This document shows, in pieces, positions 42,823 to 51,710 of a DNA stretch of 64,000 bases. A program made the translations under genes and the position numbers. The notes below the pieces were generated by a model. It was not told the DNA's origin and ran no database searches. It worked only from the letters and a program-made list of their open reading frames with translations. The DNA is from Gemmatimonas groenlandica (GTDB lineage: Bacteria; Gemmatimonadota; Gemmatimonadetes; Gemmatimonadales; Gemmatimonadaceae), in assembly GCF_013004105.1 (NCBI RefSeq), contig NZ_CP053085.1:2728001-2792000 (forward strand), read 5' to 3'. Numbering within the stretch: the first letter of the stretch is position 1; each line of letters begins with the position of its first letter.

Positions 42823-43424
42823 ACACAGTGCGCCAACAGCCGGCCTCACCGGGCCTGCCGGCAGAGATCGCCCAGACGATTCGCGAAACACAGCAGGCTA
42901 CGCGCGATGCGGCGCAAGCCACGCGTGATGCAGCGCAGGCCACCCGAGATGCGGCACAGGCTGACGCCGACGCGGCGCGTGCCCCGGCCGAGCCGCTGCC
43001 ACCCGGCACGATCGTCTTTACCGGCGACGGCAGCGGCGAGAACGTGCGCATCAACGTAAAGGGCGGCAACGTCGTGCTCTCACAGGGCGACAACACCACC
43101 ACGATCCCGTTGCGCGACGTCGTACCGCAGGGCCTCGTGCAGATGTCGTGGGCGCTGGCGGCCTCGGTGATCGCCGTGTTCATCGGCTGGCCAATTGCCC
43201 GTGCCATCGCGCGCGCAATCGACCGTCGCGGTCGCGCCGTGCGCGCGGACAACGCGCTCGAAGCGCAGCTGCAGCAACGATTCGATGCGATGGAGCGCAA
43301 CATCGACACCGTCGCGGTGGAGATGGAGCGCCTCAGCGAAGCGCAACGGTTCACCTCGAAACTGCTGGAGCAACGCTCGGCCGCTGAGCAGCGTGCCGCC
43401 GTGCCTGTCGACGCGAACCGGTAG
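42819..43424 (+). CDS. Membrane/coiled-coil accessory protein of two-component operon (copy B)
   Basis: This 201-residue protein starts at ATG 42819, overlapping copy A. It opens with a tandem heptad (QATRDAA repeated three times, DNA repeat ~42897-42959) and a Pro-rich linker. A strand-rich segment follows (GTIVFTGDGSGENVRINVKGGNVVLSQGDNTTTIPL), then one TM (LVQMSWALAASVIAVFIGWPIARAIARAI). A cytoplasmic coiled coil (QQRFDAMERNIDTVAVEMERLSEAQRFTSKLLEQR) matches copy A. The C-terminal halves are clearly homologous and the N-termini differ. Function unknown. Confidence 0.7.
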   Translation: MNTVRQQPASPGLPAEIAQTIRETQQATRDAAQATRDAAQATRDAAQADADAARAPAEPLPPGTIVFTGDGSGENVRINVKGGNVVLSQGDNTTTIPLRDVVPQGLVQMSWALAASVIAVFIGWPIARAIARAIDRRGRAVRADNALEAQLQQRFDAMERNIDTVAVEMERLSEAQRFTSKLLEQRSAAEQRAAVPVDANR

Positions 43425-43436
43425 TCGACCGCCGCG

Positions 43437-44831
43437 ATGCCCAGTGTCCTGATCGTCGACGACGAACCCAACATCCGACGTATGGTCGGCGCTCTGCTGA
43501 GCGCCGAGGGATACGACGTGCGAGATGCCGCCGACGGGGTTACCGGGCTCGCACTGGCGGAAGCGAATGAGCCGGACGTGGCGCTGGTCGATCTCATGAT
43601 GCCGGGCGACCTCGATGGGCTCGCGCTCTTGCAGAAGCTGCGTGAGCGTCGACCCGATATGCCGGTCGTCATGATGAGCGGTCGCGCCGCACTGACCGAT
43701 GCGGTGCGCGCGACGAAGCTTGGCGCGTTCACCTTTCTCGAGAAGCCGCTTACCCCCGAGGGCGTGCTGCTGGCCCTCGCCTCGGCGTTCGAGCTGCGCC
43801 AGGCCCGCCGGGCCGCCGCCGCACTGCGAGAAGATCTTGGCATTTCAGGCGAGATGGTCGGTGAGTCGCCGGTCATGCACGACGTGCGCGCCCTCATCGC
43901 GCGTGTGGGCCCGACCGACGCGCGCGTGCTCATTACAGGCGAATCGGGCACGGGCAAGGAACTCGTGGCGGCGGCGCTGCATCTGGCGAGCCCCCGGCGC
44001 GATCGCCCGTTCATCCGGGTGAACTGCGCGGCCATTCCGCGCGATCTGGTGGAGAGCGAAATGTTCGGTCACGAGCGAGGTGCGTTTACCGGCGCCACGG
44101 ATCGACGCATCGGACGGTTCGAACTCGCGCACACGGGCACGCTGTTTCTCGACGAAGTCGGTGACCTGGGCGCAGAAGCGCAGGCCAAGCTGCTAAGGGC
44201 CATCGAAGCGCGCGAGATCGAACGCGTCGGCGGGGGCAAGCCGATCAAGATCGATGTGCGCATCCTGGCCGCCACCAACAAGGATCTGGGCCGCGCCGTC
44301 GCTGACGGCAGCTTCCGTGAGGATCTGTTCTTCCGACTGAACGTGATCCCGATTCAGCTACCACCGCTGCGCGACCGGCCGGGCGATCTGCCGGCACTCG
44401 TACGGCATTTCTCGGCGCGACATCGCACGCGCACCGGCAGGCCACTCGTGCAATGGCACGACGACGCGCTCGGTGCCCTGAGCAGCTATCGCTGGCCCGG
44501 CAACGTGCGCGAGCTCGCCAACGTCGTCGAGCGGCTGGCGATCTTGCACGCGGGTAGTGTGGTGGGGCGCGCCGAGGTATTGCAGGTGCTGCCGACGGTG
44601 GCCGCCGACCCGTTCAGTGTGCCCGCAGGCGAGAACGCAGTGCGTGCAGGCGAAACGCTGCCGATCCTCCCACTCAGCGATGCGCTCGACGCGTATGAAC
44701 GCCGACTCATTTCGGCGGCGCTGGCGCAGAGTGATGGCAACGTGGCCGAGGCCGCGCGACGCCTGCAAACCGATCGGCCGAATCTCTATCGACGCATGCG
44801 TCGATTGGGCTTGGCGTCGGCCGGCGAGTGA
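43437..44831 (+). CDS. NtrC-family sigma-54-dependent response regulator
   Basis: This 464-residue activator has a receiver domain with Asp8-Asp9, phospho-acceptor Asp52 (VDLMMPG) and Lys103 (LEKPLTPEG). The AAA+ domain has Walker A GESGTGKE (168-175), the sigma-54-contacting GAFTGA loop (215-220), Walker [11 protein letters not shown] and the arginine-finger region [14 protein letters not shown]. The Fis-type HTH is [24 protein letters not shown]. The intact GAFTGA loop means it can open sigma-54 promoters. Its kinase is encoded three genes upstream. A candidate -24/-12 site lies before the downstream outer-membrane gene. Confidence 0.95.
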   Translation: MPSVLIVDDEPNIRRMVGALLSAEGYDVRDAADGVTGLALAEANEPDVALVDLMMPGDLDGLALLQKLRERRPDMPVVMMSGRAALTDAVRATKLGAFTFLEKPLTPEGVLLALASAFELRQARRAAAALREDLGISGEMVGESPVMHDVRALIARVGPTDARVLITGESGTGKELVAAALHLASPRRDRPFIRVNCAAIPRDLVESEMFGHERGAFTGATDRRIGRFELAHTGTLFLDEVGDLGAEAQAKLLRAIEAREIERVGGGKPIKIDVRILAATNKDLGRAVADGSFREDLFFRLNVIPIQLPPLRDRPGDLPALVRHFSARHRTRTGRPLVQWHDDALGALSSYRWPGNVRELANVVERLAILHAGSVVGRAEVLQVLPTVAADPFSVPAGENAVRAGETLPILPLSDALDAYERRLISAALAQSDGNVAEAARRLQTDRPNLYRRMRRLGLASAGE

Positions 44832-44954
44832 TGACGCGCGCCGTTCAAACCTTTTGCGTGATTCGAATGTCGGCAATGAGATCGCGTATCGGGACGACAC
44901 ACCCGCTGTCCGGAATCGATGACGTTCGCGTCGGCGGCTCCGTCTACGGGCGCG

Positions 44955-44970
44955 TGGTACACGACGTGCC
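44955..44970 (+). promoter_or_regulatory. Candidate sigma-54 (-24/-12) promoter upstream of barrel gene
   Basis: TGGTACACGACGTGCC has the invariant GG and GC ten bases apart. The start site it predicts, ~12 bp further on, leaves a short leader with the AGGAG site before ATG 45004. It would link the BamA-like gene to the sigma-54 activator next to it. The match is imperfect and could be chance. Confidence 0.33.
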
Positions 44971-45003
44971 CTTGGGGGCGGTGAACCTCAGCAGGAGAAA
45001 CGG

Positions 45004-46791
45004 ATGAAGGCAGCCATGACCCCACGTGGTCAGGCACGGATAGTCCTCGCGGTGATGTGTGTGGCGATGAGCAGTGTGCCACTGGCATCGGCCTGGGCGC
45101 AGCGGGATCGCGAGCCCGACCAGGATCGCTCACGACGACTGGGTGGCGTGCCGCGCGAGGTGGCATTGGAAGTCACCGCGGTGTGGAACGCGCCTGCGAC
45201 GCGCCGTGTGCGCGGCGACTTTGCGCTGGCGAGCACCGATACCGTGCGCGGAGATCTCGCGGTGCTCGGTGGCCGCGCGCGTCTGGCCGGTGTGGTCACC
45301 GGTCAGGTGGTCGTGCTGAACGGCGACGCGTCACTGGTGGAAGGCGCGCGGATCGAGCGTTCGCTGACGGTGATTGGCGGCGCCTTCGACTCGCCCGAGC
45401 GCCCGAACGTCGGCGGCGAAATCCGCGTCTGGAGCGCGGCATATCGTTACCACGAAGTGGGCGACACGCTGGTGGCCGATCTCGATTTCTTCTCCCGCTG
45501 GTCCAGTTGGATGCGGGACGACGAACGCAGCAGCGGCCGGACACGAAGCGACCTGCTGGTCACGACGGCGCACACCTACAACCGCGTGGAAGGGCTGCCG
45601 ATTTACGTGGGTCCGCGCGTTCGTACCCGCAGCGGCGACACGCGCGTACGCGCTGAGGTGTTCGGCATCTTCCGTACGGGCGATGGGCTGACGTGGAAGC
45701 GCGAGAACCTCGGCCACCGGGTGCTGTTCGAAGTGCGCCAGGGCAACAGTGCCGGCGTGGCGATTGGCGGCCGCTTGTTCGATGACGTGGACGCCGTCGA
45801 GAAGTGGCAGCTCACCGACACCGAAGTCGGACTCAATGCCTTTCTGTTCACGCGCGATTATCGCGATTACTGGCAGCGCCATGGAGGCCAAGGCTACGTG
45901 AGCCTGTTCGCCGGGCGAGGGTCGGAGTTGAAGGCGTCATACGGCGAGGAACGTTGGAGCTCACGTCGGTCGCGCAACGTGCTGTCGATCGTGAACGACA
46001 AAGTGCCGTGGCGAGCGAATCCGCTGGCTGACGAAGGCGTGATGAAGCTGCTGACCCTGTCGGCCACCTTCGACACACGCAACAGCTCAAAGGACCCGCG
46101 CGCGGGCTGGTATCTGCGCGGCGACTATGAGCATGGCGACGGCACGCTGGCGCGCGTGAATGCGTTGGTGCCGAGTGCGCCGGCACCGGAAAGCGACGCG
46201 GTGTACTCCCGCGCGCTACTTGACTTGCGTCGTTACAACCGCCTTGGCCCCAATGGCTCGTTGAATATGCGCGCCGTGTTGGGCGGCTGGATCGACGGCG
46301 ACCCGCTGCCGGCGCAGCGCCGCTTCTCGGTGAGCGGTATCGATGCCCTTCCCGGCTTCGATTTCCGTCGTCAGCTGAACGATACCGATGTGGGCACCTG
46401 CGCCACCGGTGACGAACAGGCGTACACCGCGCGCGGCCGCCCGTCGCTGTGCGATCGCATGGCACTGCTGCAGATCGAGTGGAAGGGCGACTTCCGCGTC
46501 AATCTGTTCGGTGACGACGACGATCTCGGCGATCGCCGCTGGGTGTTCGGTCGCGTGAAGGCCGACGGCGCCTGGGTGGTGTTCGCGAACTCGGGACGCG
46601 GATGGTTGGTCGGTCCTCGTGGCACGGACAACCTGCTCTACCCGAAGGGATCGATACCCGACATCAAGTCGTGGCGCACCGATCTTGGCGGCGGCTTCGA
46701 TTTCGGTAACTTCGGCGTGTACGTGGCGCAGGCGGTGTCGGAAAGTGGCCTGTCTCCCAATGTCTACATGCGGCTCAGTCGTCGCTTCTAA
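45004..46791 (+). CDS. BamA/Omp85-superfamily outer-membrane protein with bactofilin-like N-domain
   Basis: This 595-residue protein starts at ATG 45004 with AGGAG upstream and a signal peptide ending ASAWAQ. Residues ~70-145 read as short right-handed repeats (DTVRGDLAVLGGRARLAGVVTGQVVVLNGDASLVEGARIERSLTVIGG), like a polymer-forming beta-helix. The rest is alternating amphipathic strands with LSATFDTRNSSKDPRAGWYLRGDYE and GIDALPGFDFR. It ends in RLSRRF, a C-terminal Phe beta-signal typical of surface-antigen D15 barrels. No POTRA domain is evident. Function is not known. Confidence 0.78.
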   Translation: MKAAMTPRGQARIVLAVMCVAMSSVPLASAWAQRDREPDQDRSRRLGGVPREVALEVTAVWNAPATRRVRGDFALASTDTVRGDLAVLGGRARLAGVVTGQVVVLNGDASLVEGARIERSLTVIGGAFDSPERPNVGGEIRVWSAAYRYHEVGDTLVADLDFFSRWSSWMRDDERSSGRTRSDLLVTTAHTYNRVEGLPIYVGPRVRTRSGDTRVRAEVFGIFRTGDGLTWKRENLGHRVLFEVRQGNSAGVAIGGRLFDDVDAVEKWQLTDTEVGLNAFLFTRDYRDYWQRHGGQGYVSLFAGRGSELKASYGEERWSSRRSRNVLSIVNDKVPWRANPLADEGVMKLLTLSATFDTRNSSKDPRAGWYLRGDYEHGDGTLARVNALVPSAPAPESDAVYSRALLDLRRYNRLGPNGSLNMRAVLGGWIDGDPLPAQRRFSVSGIDALPGFDFRRQLNDTDVGTCATGDEQAYTARGRPSLCDRMALLQIEWKGDFRVNLFGDDDDLGDRRWVFGRVKADGAWVVFANSGRGWLVGPRGTDNLLYPKGSIPDIKSWRTDLGGGFDFGNFGVYVAQAVSESGLSPNVYMRLSRRF

Positions 46792-46808
46792 ATCGCGTCA
46801 TTCCCGAA

Positions 46809-47486
46809 TTGAACCACTCGGCGCTGCCCACGGCTTCGGCATCGGTGCGAACACTGGTTCGCACGCTGTGCGTCATGCTGCTCCTCCTGTTCGGAGTGAG
46901 CCGCGTGGCGTGGGCGCAGTCGCGCCCGGAAATCGATATCCGGGTAGCGCCCACGTCGTATCCGCCAATGGTGGCGATTCGAGGTGTGCTGACCGAGAAA
47001 CCGTTCGACGAACTGCTGCGCAGCGGCTTCCCGGCGCGCCTGCATGTGCGAGCCGAGATCTGGACGATCGGCCGCTGGTTCGACGACGTCATTGGTCGCG
47101 TCGAATGGGACGTCGTGGTTCGCTACGACGCGATCGATCGCACCTACGAAGTGGGTCGCTTCGTGGGCGGTCGACTCGCGTCGCTGGGCAGCTACGTGCG
47201 ATTTTCCGACGCTCGCGCTGCCAGCGAACTGCCGTATCTCCCCGGGCTCGCCGCGCCGCCACGCGGGCGCAAGAGCTACGTGGCGGTGCAGGCCGAGTTG
47301 CAGACGCTCGACGTGAGCGACCTCGACGAACTCGAGCGCTGGCTTCGTGGTGAGGCGTCGCCGGCGGTGCGTGGGAAGCGCAGCCCCAGCACCGCGCTGA
47401 CGCGCGGTGTCCGGTCGTTGGCCAGCCGTTTGCTGGGCGGTGAAGTACGACGGCTCGAGGCCAAGAGCCCGGCCGTGACGTACTGA
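46809..47486 (+). CDS. DUF4390-like secreted protein
   Basis: This 225-residue protein starts at TTG 46809; GTG 46845 is an in-frame alternative that also begins before the signal peptide (TLCVMLLLLFGVSRVAWAQ). The mature part has the DUF4390 pattern: short strands with LLRSGFPARLHVRAEIWTIGRWFDDVIGRVEWDVVVRYDAIDRTYEV, then LPYLPGLAAPPRGRKSYVAVQAELQTLDVSDLDELERWL. The domain is found in exported proteins of unknown role. It follows the barrel protein by 17 bp and ends just before the convergent HNH gene. Confidence 0.72.
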   Translation: MNHSALPTASASVRTLVRTLCVMLLLLFGVSRVAWAQSRPEIDIRVAPTSYPPMVAIRGVLTEKPFDELLRSGFPARLHVRAEIWTIGRWFDDVIGRVEWDVVVRYDAIDRTYEVGRFVGGRLASLGSYVRFSDARAASELPYLPGLAAPPRGRKSYVAVQAELQTLDVSDLDELERWLRGEASPAVRGKRSPSTALTRGVRSLASRLLGGEVRRLEAKSPAVTY

Positions 47487-47487
47487 C

Positions 47488-48066
47488 TTACGTCGTGACG
47501 ACCGCGCCCTCGATCTTCTCGAGCTCGCGCAGCGTCTCCTCGCCATAAAACACCTTGATGTACTGCGCCTGAATCGGCGTCAGTCGCCGAACCGCCCAGC
47601 TGAGATGCACGAAGTGCGGCTCGGACGGAGCGTGCAATGGCGTCATGCCAATTTCGTAGGGCATGCGATTGGCCTTCTTCGTGTTGCAGCCGCTACAGGC
47701 CGTCACCACGTTCGTCCACTCGTTCGAGCCACCGCGCGAAATCGGAATCAGGTGATCGCGCGTGAGCGACTCCCGAGGCTTGAGCTCCGTAGAGCGACGC
47801 CCGCAATACTGACATTGATAGTCGTCGCGGGCGAAGAGGAACGTGTTCGTGACCTGTCGACGGAATCGTCGCGGTACGTGCACGAAGCGGGTCAGGCGGA
47901 TGACCGCCGGGCGCGGAAATGCTTGTCGTTCGGAGCGCACGGGCATGCCCGTGTCGGCCTCGACGATTTCCGCCTTGCCGTCGATCACCAGCCGCAGCGC
48001 TCGCCGAAGCGGCACCATGGTCAGGGGTTCATACGACGCATTCAGTGCGAGACATCCGGCGATCAC
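47488..48066 (-). CDS. HNH endonuclease domain protein
   Basis: This 192-residue protein has an N-terminal domain (LALNASYEPLTMVPLRRALRLVIDGKAEIVE) common to a widespread stand-alone HNH family. The zinc-bound HNH core is CQYCGRR, then SLTRDHLIPISRGGSNEWTNVVTACSGCNTKKANR, giving both Cys pairs, the catalytic His (DHLIP) and the Asn. It probably cuts DNA, but this family is often chromosomal and housekeeping-like with no known target. No intron, phage or restriction genes accompany it. It is convergent with the DUF4390 gene, one base apart. Confidence 0.9.
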   Translation of the reverse strand: MIAGCLALNASYEPLTMVPLRRALRLVIDGKAEIVEADTGMPVRSERQAFPRPAVIRLTRFVHVPRRFRRQVTNTFLFARDDYQCQYCGRRSTELKPRESLTRDHLIPISRGGSNEWTNVVTACSGCNTKKANRMPYEIGMTPLHAPSEPHFVHLSWAVRRLTPIQAQYIKVFYGEETLRELEKIEGAVVTT

Positions 48067-48121
48067 GCCCTACCCTCCACTCTACAGTGTTAAGGTCGAT
48101 GGGTCCGCTATATGAAGAGTA

Positions 48122-49489
48122 TCATACGGTGGAAGCCTGTCGCCACTGTTGCAGGCGATCGCGCCACGCCGACACTCGTAACGGTAAGGTCTCGTCGCGC
48201 TGCACGAGCGCCCCGTTCCGGACCAGCTCCCGGCCTTCCACCGTCACAAGAATCGCCTCGACTTTTCCGGCGAGTGCGTGCACGAGGGCTACGGCGGGAT
48301 CGAAGAGCGGCTGAGCGTCGTCGTGGTCGAGCGGAAAGGCCGCCAAATCGGCGTCCTTCCCTGTTTCAAGTGTTCCGACCCTCGCGGCTAGCCCGAGCGC
48401 CTCCGCCCCACCCCGTGTCGCCAGCGCGAGCGCCTCATGGGCGGACAGGGCATCGGGGGTGCCCACGCGCAGCGACGCAAAGAGGGTGGCCTGACGCGCC
48501 TCCCCCAGCAGATCCATGCGATCGTTGCTGGCCACCGAATCGGTGCCGAGACCGGTACGGATGCCGTGCGCCAGCATGCGATCCAGCGGCGCGATGCCGT
48601 GGCCAAGTTTCGCGTTCGAGATCGGACAGTGCACGATGGTCGCGCCGGCGTCGGCAATGCGCGCCAGGTCACGGTCGTCGGCCTGAATCACATGAATCAG
48701 TAGCGGCCGGGCCGCCAGCAAACCGGTCGCCTCGAGCAGCGCAATCGGCGACTCGGCCTGCGGCGCTACCGCGATCTCGCGCGCCCGCAACCGGTCGGCG
48801 AATGGTCCCGAGCCGTCGCGCACGAACAGCATCTCGGCCGCGCTCTCCGCCACGTGCACGGCCATCGGCAGCGACTCGCTCCGCGACAACGCCGCGGTGG
48901 CCGCGAACAGATCGCGCGACACCGTGTACGGCGCGTGCGGCGATATGCCCACGCGCACGAGCGCCGTATCGTGGGCACGCGCCTCGCGCACGCGGGCCGC
49001 AAGCTGCGCGATGGCCCCCGCGCACTGCACGGGATCGGGGCCGAACACTTCCAGGTAGCCCACGCCGCGCACGCCGTACTCGCGCATCGCCGTCAGCGGC
49101 GCACCCGAATCAGTGGTGTCGGCGAGGCAGGTGATGCCGTTGCGCAGTGCTTCGCGGATACCGGCCCGCGAGGCATCAAGCAACACGCTCTCGCTCATGA
49201 GATCACGGCGTACCGTGGTGAGGGTGCGCAGCCAATCGCGGAAGTCGAGTCCCTCGAGAAATCCACGCAACAACGTGAGCTCGAGATGCGAATGCGCGTT
49301 GACGAGCCCCGGCATGAGCACCGCGTTGCCCAAGGCTACCGTGCGGCCGGCGCTGCTCTCCAGGGTGACCGCGCGTGCGGCACCGACGAACGCGATGCGC
49401 CCCTCCTCCACGAGCACCGCACCGTGGCGGATCGGCGCCGACGAGATCGGCAATACCCAGTCCGCCGTGTACAGCGTCCGTACACTCAC
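48122..49489 (-). CDS. Amidohydrolase/deaminase (TrzN/MqnX/SAH-deaminase type)
   Basis: This 455-residue metal-dependent hydrolase starts at GTG 49489-49487, overlapping the PBP stop (GTGA). Longer in-frame starts lie inside the PBP gene. Metal ligands are seen in MPGLVNAHSHLELTLLRG (HxH), AVHVAESAAE (His), LLIHVIQADDRD (His) and TGLGTDSVASND (Asp). This fits the cytosine-deaminase-like branch that includes aminodeoxyfutalosine and S-adenosylhomocysteine deaminases and s-triazine hydrolases. The exact substrate is not determined. No menaquinone genes are nearby. Confidence 0.85.
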   Translation of the reverse strand: MSVRTLYTADWVLPISSAPIRHGAVLVEEGRIAFVGAARAVTLESSAGRTVALGNAVLMPGLVNAHSHLELTLLRGFLEGLDFRDWLRTLTTVRRDLMSESVLLDASRAGIREALRNGITCLADTTDSGAPLTAMREYGVRGVGYLEVFGPDPVQCAGAIAQLAARVREARAHDTALVRVGISPHAPYTVSRDLFAATAALSRSESLPMAVHVAESAAEMLFVRDGSGPFADRLRAREIAVAPQAESPIALLEATGLLAARPLLIHVIQADDRDLARIADAGATIVHCPISNAKLGHGIAPLDRMLAHGIRTGLGTDSVASNDRMDLLGEARQATLFASLRVGTPDALSAHEALALATRGGAEALGLAARVGTLETGKDADLAAFPLDHDDAQPLFDPAVALVHALAGKVEAILVTVEGRELVRNGALVQRDETLPLRVSAWRDRLQQWRQASTV

Positions 49490-51642
49490 GCGGGCGGAAT
49501 CTTGAACGGGTTCGTGGAGTCCGCCTTGGCGCGCAGCTTGGCGACGCTGTCCGTCGAGAGCAGCGTGCGCGGCGACGGATCGGTACACGTGCCGGTCGGC
49601 TCGGTGCCCTGCACGAAGAATTCCGTCGTGAGCGCCGTCATGCAGCTGCTGTTCGCGAGCTGCCCACTGAGTGCATCGATTTCGCGCACCACCACGCCGT
49701 CGGGGCGCGGCCAGTCGGGCGGCTGCGGCTTGCGGCGATACACTTCGGTCATGAACGACGACCACGCCGGCGACGCCAGCTCACCACCCTGCGCATTCGC
49801 CTTGATCTTCTGCGGCTTGTCGAAGCCCATCCAGACGCCAGCCACCAGATCGGCGGTGTAGCCGATGAACCACACGTCGGCGCCGTCGTTCGTGGTACCG
49901 GTCTTGCCACCGGCGGGGACATGGAAGCCCGAGCTCCAGATGCGTGCACCGGTACCACGCACCACGACGTCCTTCATCATGCTCACCATCAACCATGATT
50001 CTTCGGGCGACAGGACGGCTTCGCGCTCGGTAGTGGGCTGCCACACCACTTTGCCGTCGGCGTTCTCGACTTTGAGAATCGCGTGCGGCGTGGTGCGCAG
50101 ACCGAGGTTGGCGAACACCGAGTACGCGGCGATCATCTGCACCGGATACACGTCGGCCGACCCGATGAAGATCGACGGATACGGCGGGATGGGTGTGGTG
50201 ATGCCGAAGCGCTTCGCCATGGAAATGACGCTGCCAGCGCCGACCGCCATACCGGTTCGGATCGCCGCCAGATTTCGCGACTGATACAACGCTTTGCGCA
50301 TGGGAATGTTGCCCATGAACTTCATGTCGTAGTTCTGCGGCGACCACGTTTCGCCACTCACCTGGTCGAGCGAGATCGGCGAGTCGTCTACGATCTGCGC
50401 AGGACTGAACCCCTCGTGCACGGCGGTGGCGTACACGATCGGCTTGAAGGTCGAGCCGGGCTGACGCAGCGCCTGCACGGCGCGATTGAATTTTGAATCG
50501 CCGAAATCACGGCCACCGACCATGGCGCGCACGGCACCACTGCGCGGATCGACGGCCACAAAGGCGCCCTGTAGATACGGCGAGTTGGCGGCGCCACGCT
50601 CGCCTCCTTCGGCCGACCGTGCGAGATACGCTTCGTAGGTCAGGTGCGAGTACTTGCCGTGGCGTCCAGCCTCGATCGCCTGCAGCTGATTCTCCAACGC
50701 GCGCTCGGCGGCACCCTGCATATCGACATCGAGCGACGTGTACACTTTGTAGCCTTCGTCGTAGAGTCCCTTGCCGAAGTGCTCTTCAAGCTCCTGGCGC
50801 ACCCATTCCACGAAATACGGCGCCACGTCGCCCGACTCGGTGCGTTCGGCCAGCTGCAGCGGATACGCCTTGGCCAGCGACGCATCGGCATCGTTGATCG
50901 CGCCCTCGCGGCGCATCAGCTCGAGCACGGTGTTGCGCCGCAGGATCGCGCGATCGGCGAAACGGCGGGGGTTGTAGCGCTCGGGACCCTTGAGCAATCC
51001 GGCCAGCACGGCGGCTTCGGCCACACTGACCTCGCGCACCGGTTTGCCGAAGTAGCGCTGCGACGCGGTTTCCACCCCGTACGCGCCGTTGCCGAGGTAC
51101 ACCTGATTCAGATAGAGCTCGAGAATCTTGTCCTTCGTGTAACGCTGCTCGATGGCGCGGGCCACGCGCGCTTCCTTTATCTTGCGCAGCAATGTCTTTT
51201 CGCGGGAAATGCGATCGGAGAAGACATTGCGGGCGAGCTGCATCGTGATCGTGGAGAAGCCCTGCACATAGCTGCCGGCTTTCACGTTGCGCGCGAGCGC
51301 ACCGAACACGCGGTAGTAGTCGATCCCGGAGTGCGAATAGAATCGGCGGTCTTCGGTGATGACGACGGCGTCGCGCACATGCTTCGGGATCTCTTGCAAC
51401 CTCACAAGGGTGCGACGCTCGAGACCGAGTTCCGTGATGAAACGGCCGTCGGCGGCGTACACCTTGGAGGTCTGGCGGGGGACGTACTGCTCGAGCGAGG
51501 CGATCGACGGACAGCGTCCCTCGCGGCAGATGACGCTCCAGGCGCCAAGCAGCCCGCCGGCACCGACCATGCCGCCGAAAATCCCAACCACGAGCAGCCA
51601 CCCCAGCCACGGGCGCCGCGAAAGAACGGAGGAGAGAGCCAT
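49486..51642 (-). CDS. Class A penicillin-binding protein (PBP1a-type)
   Basis: This 718-residue bifunctional peptidoglycan synthase starts at ATG 51642 with GGAG upstream. One TM (WLGWLLVVGIFGGMVGAGGLLGAW) is followed by the GT51 transglycosylase domain with VITEDRRFYSHSGIDYYRV (catalytic Glu), GFSTITMQLARN and ILELYLNQVYLGNGAYG. The transpeptidase domain has PGSTFKPIVYATA (SxxK Ser), YQSRNLA (SxN) and GGKTGTTND (KTG). It is divergent from tyrS and translationally coupled to the deaminase gene downstream. Confidence 0.95.
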   Translation of the reverse strand: MALSSVLSRRPWLGWLLVVGIFGGMVGAGGLLGAWSVICREGRCPSIASLEQYVPRQTSKVYAADGRFITELGLERRTLVRLQEIPKHVRDAVVITEDRRFYSHSGIDYYRVFGALARNVKAGSYVQGFSTITMQLARNVFSDRISREKTLLRKIKEARVARAIEQRYTKDKILELYLNQVYLGNGAYGVETASQRYFGKPVREVSVAEAAVLAGLLKGPERYNPRRFADRAILRRNTVLELMRREGAINDADASLAKAYPLQLAERTESGDVAPYFVEWVRQELEEHFGKGLYDEGYKVYTSLDVDMQGAAERALENQLQAIEAGRHGKYSHLTYEAYLARSAEGGERGAANSPYLQGAFVAVDPRSGAVRAMVGGRDFGDSKFNRAVQALRQPGSTFKPIVYATAVHEGFSPAQIVDDSPISLDQVSGETWSPQNYDMKFMGNIPMRKALYQSRNLAAIRTGMAVGAGSVISMAKRFGITTPIPPYPSIFIGSADVYPVQMIAAYSVFANLGLRTTPHAILKVENADGKVVWQPTTEREAVLSPEESWLMVSMMKDVVVRGTGARIWSSGFHVPAGGKTGTTNDGADVWFIGYTADLVAGVWMGFDKPQKIKANAQGGELASPAWSSFMTEVYRRKPQPPDWPRPDGVVVREIDALSGQLANSSCMTALTTEFFVQGTEPTGTCTDPSPRTLLSTDSVAKLRAKADSTNPFKIPPA

Positions 51643-51710
51643 AGGTTGTCTGAAGGCTACCCGCTCACGCGGGGGCGCGCCAAGAGCCGGACCCGCGATA
51701 ACTTGTGAGA

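Noticed and set aside
47488-48066. HNH endonuclease as restriction enzyme or homing nuclease
   Set aside because: It has no methylase, intron, intein or phage neighbours and belongs to a common stand-alone chromosomal HNH type.
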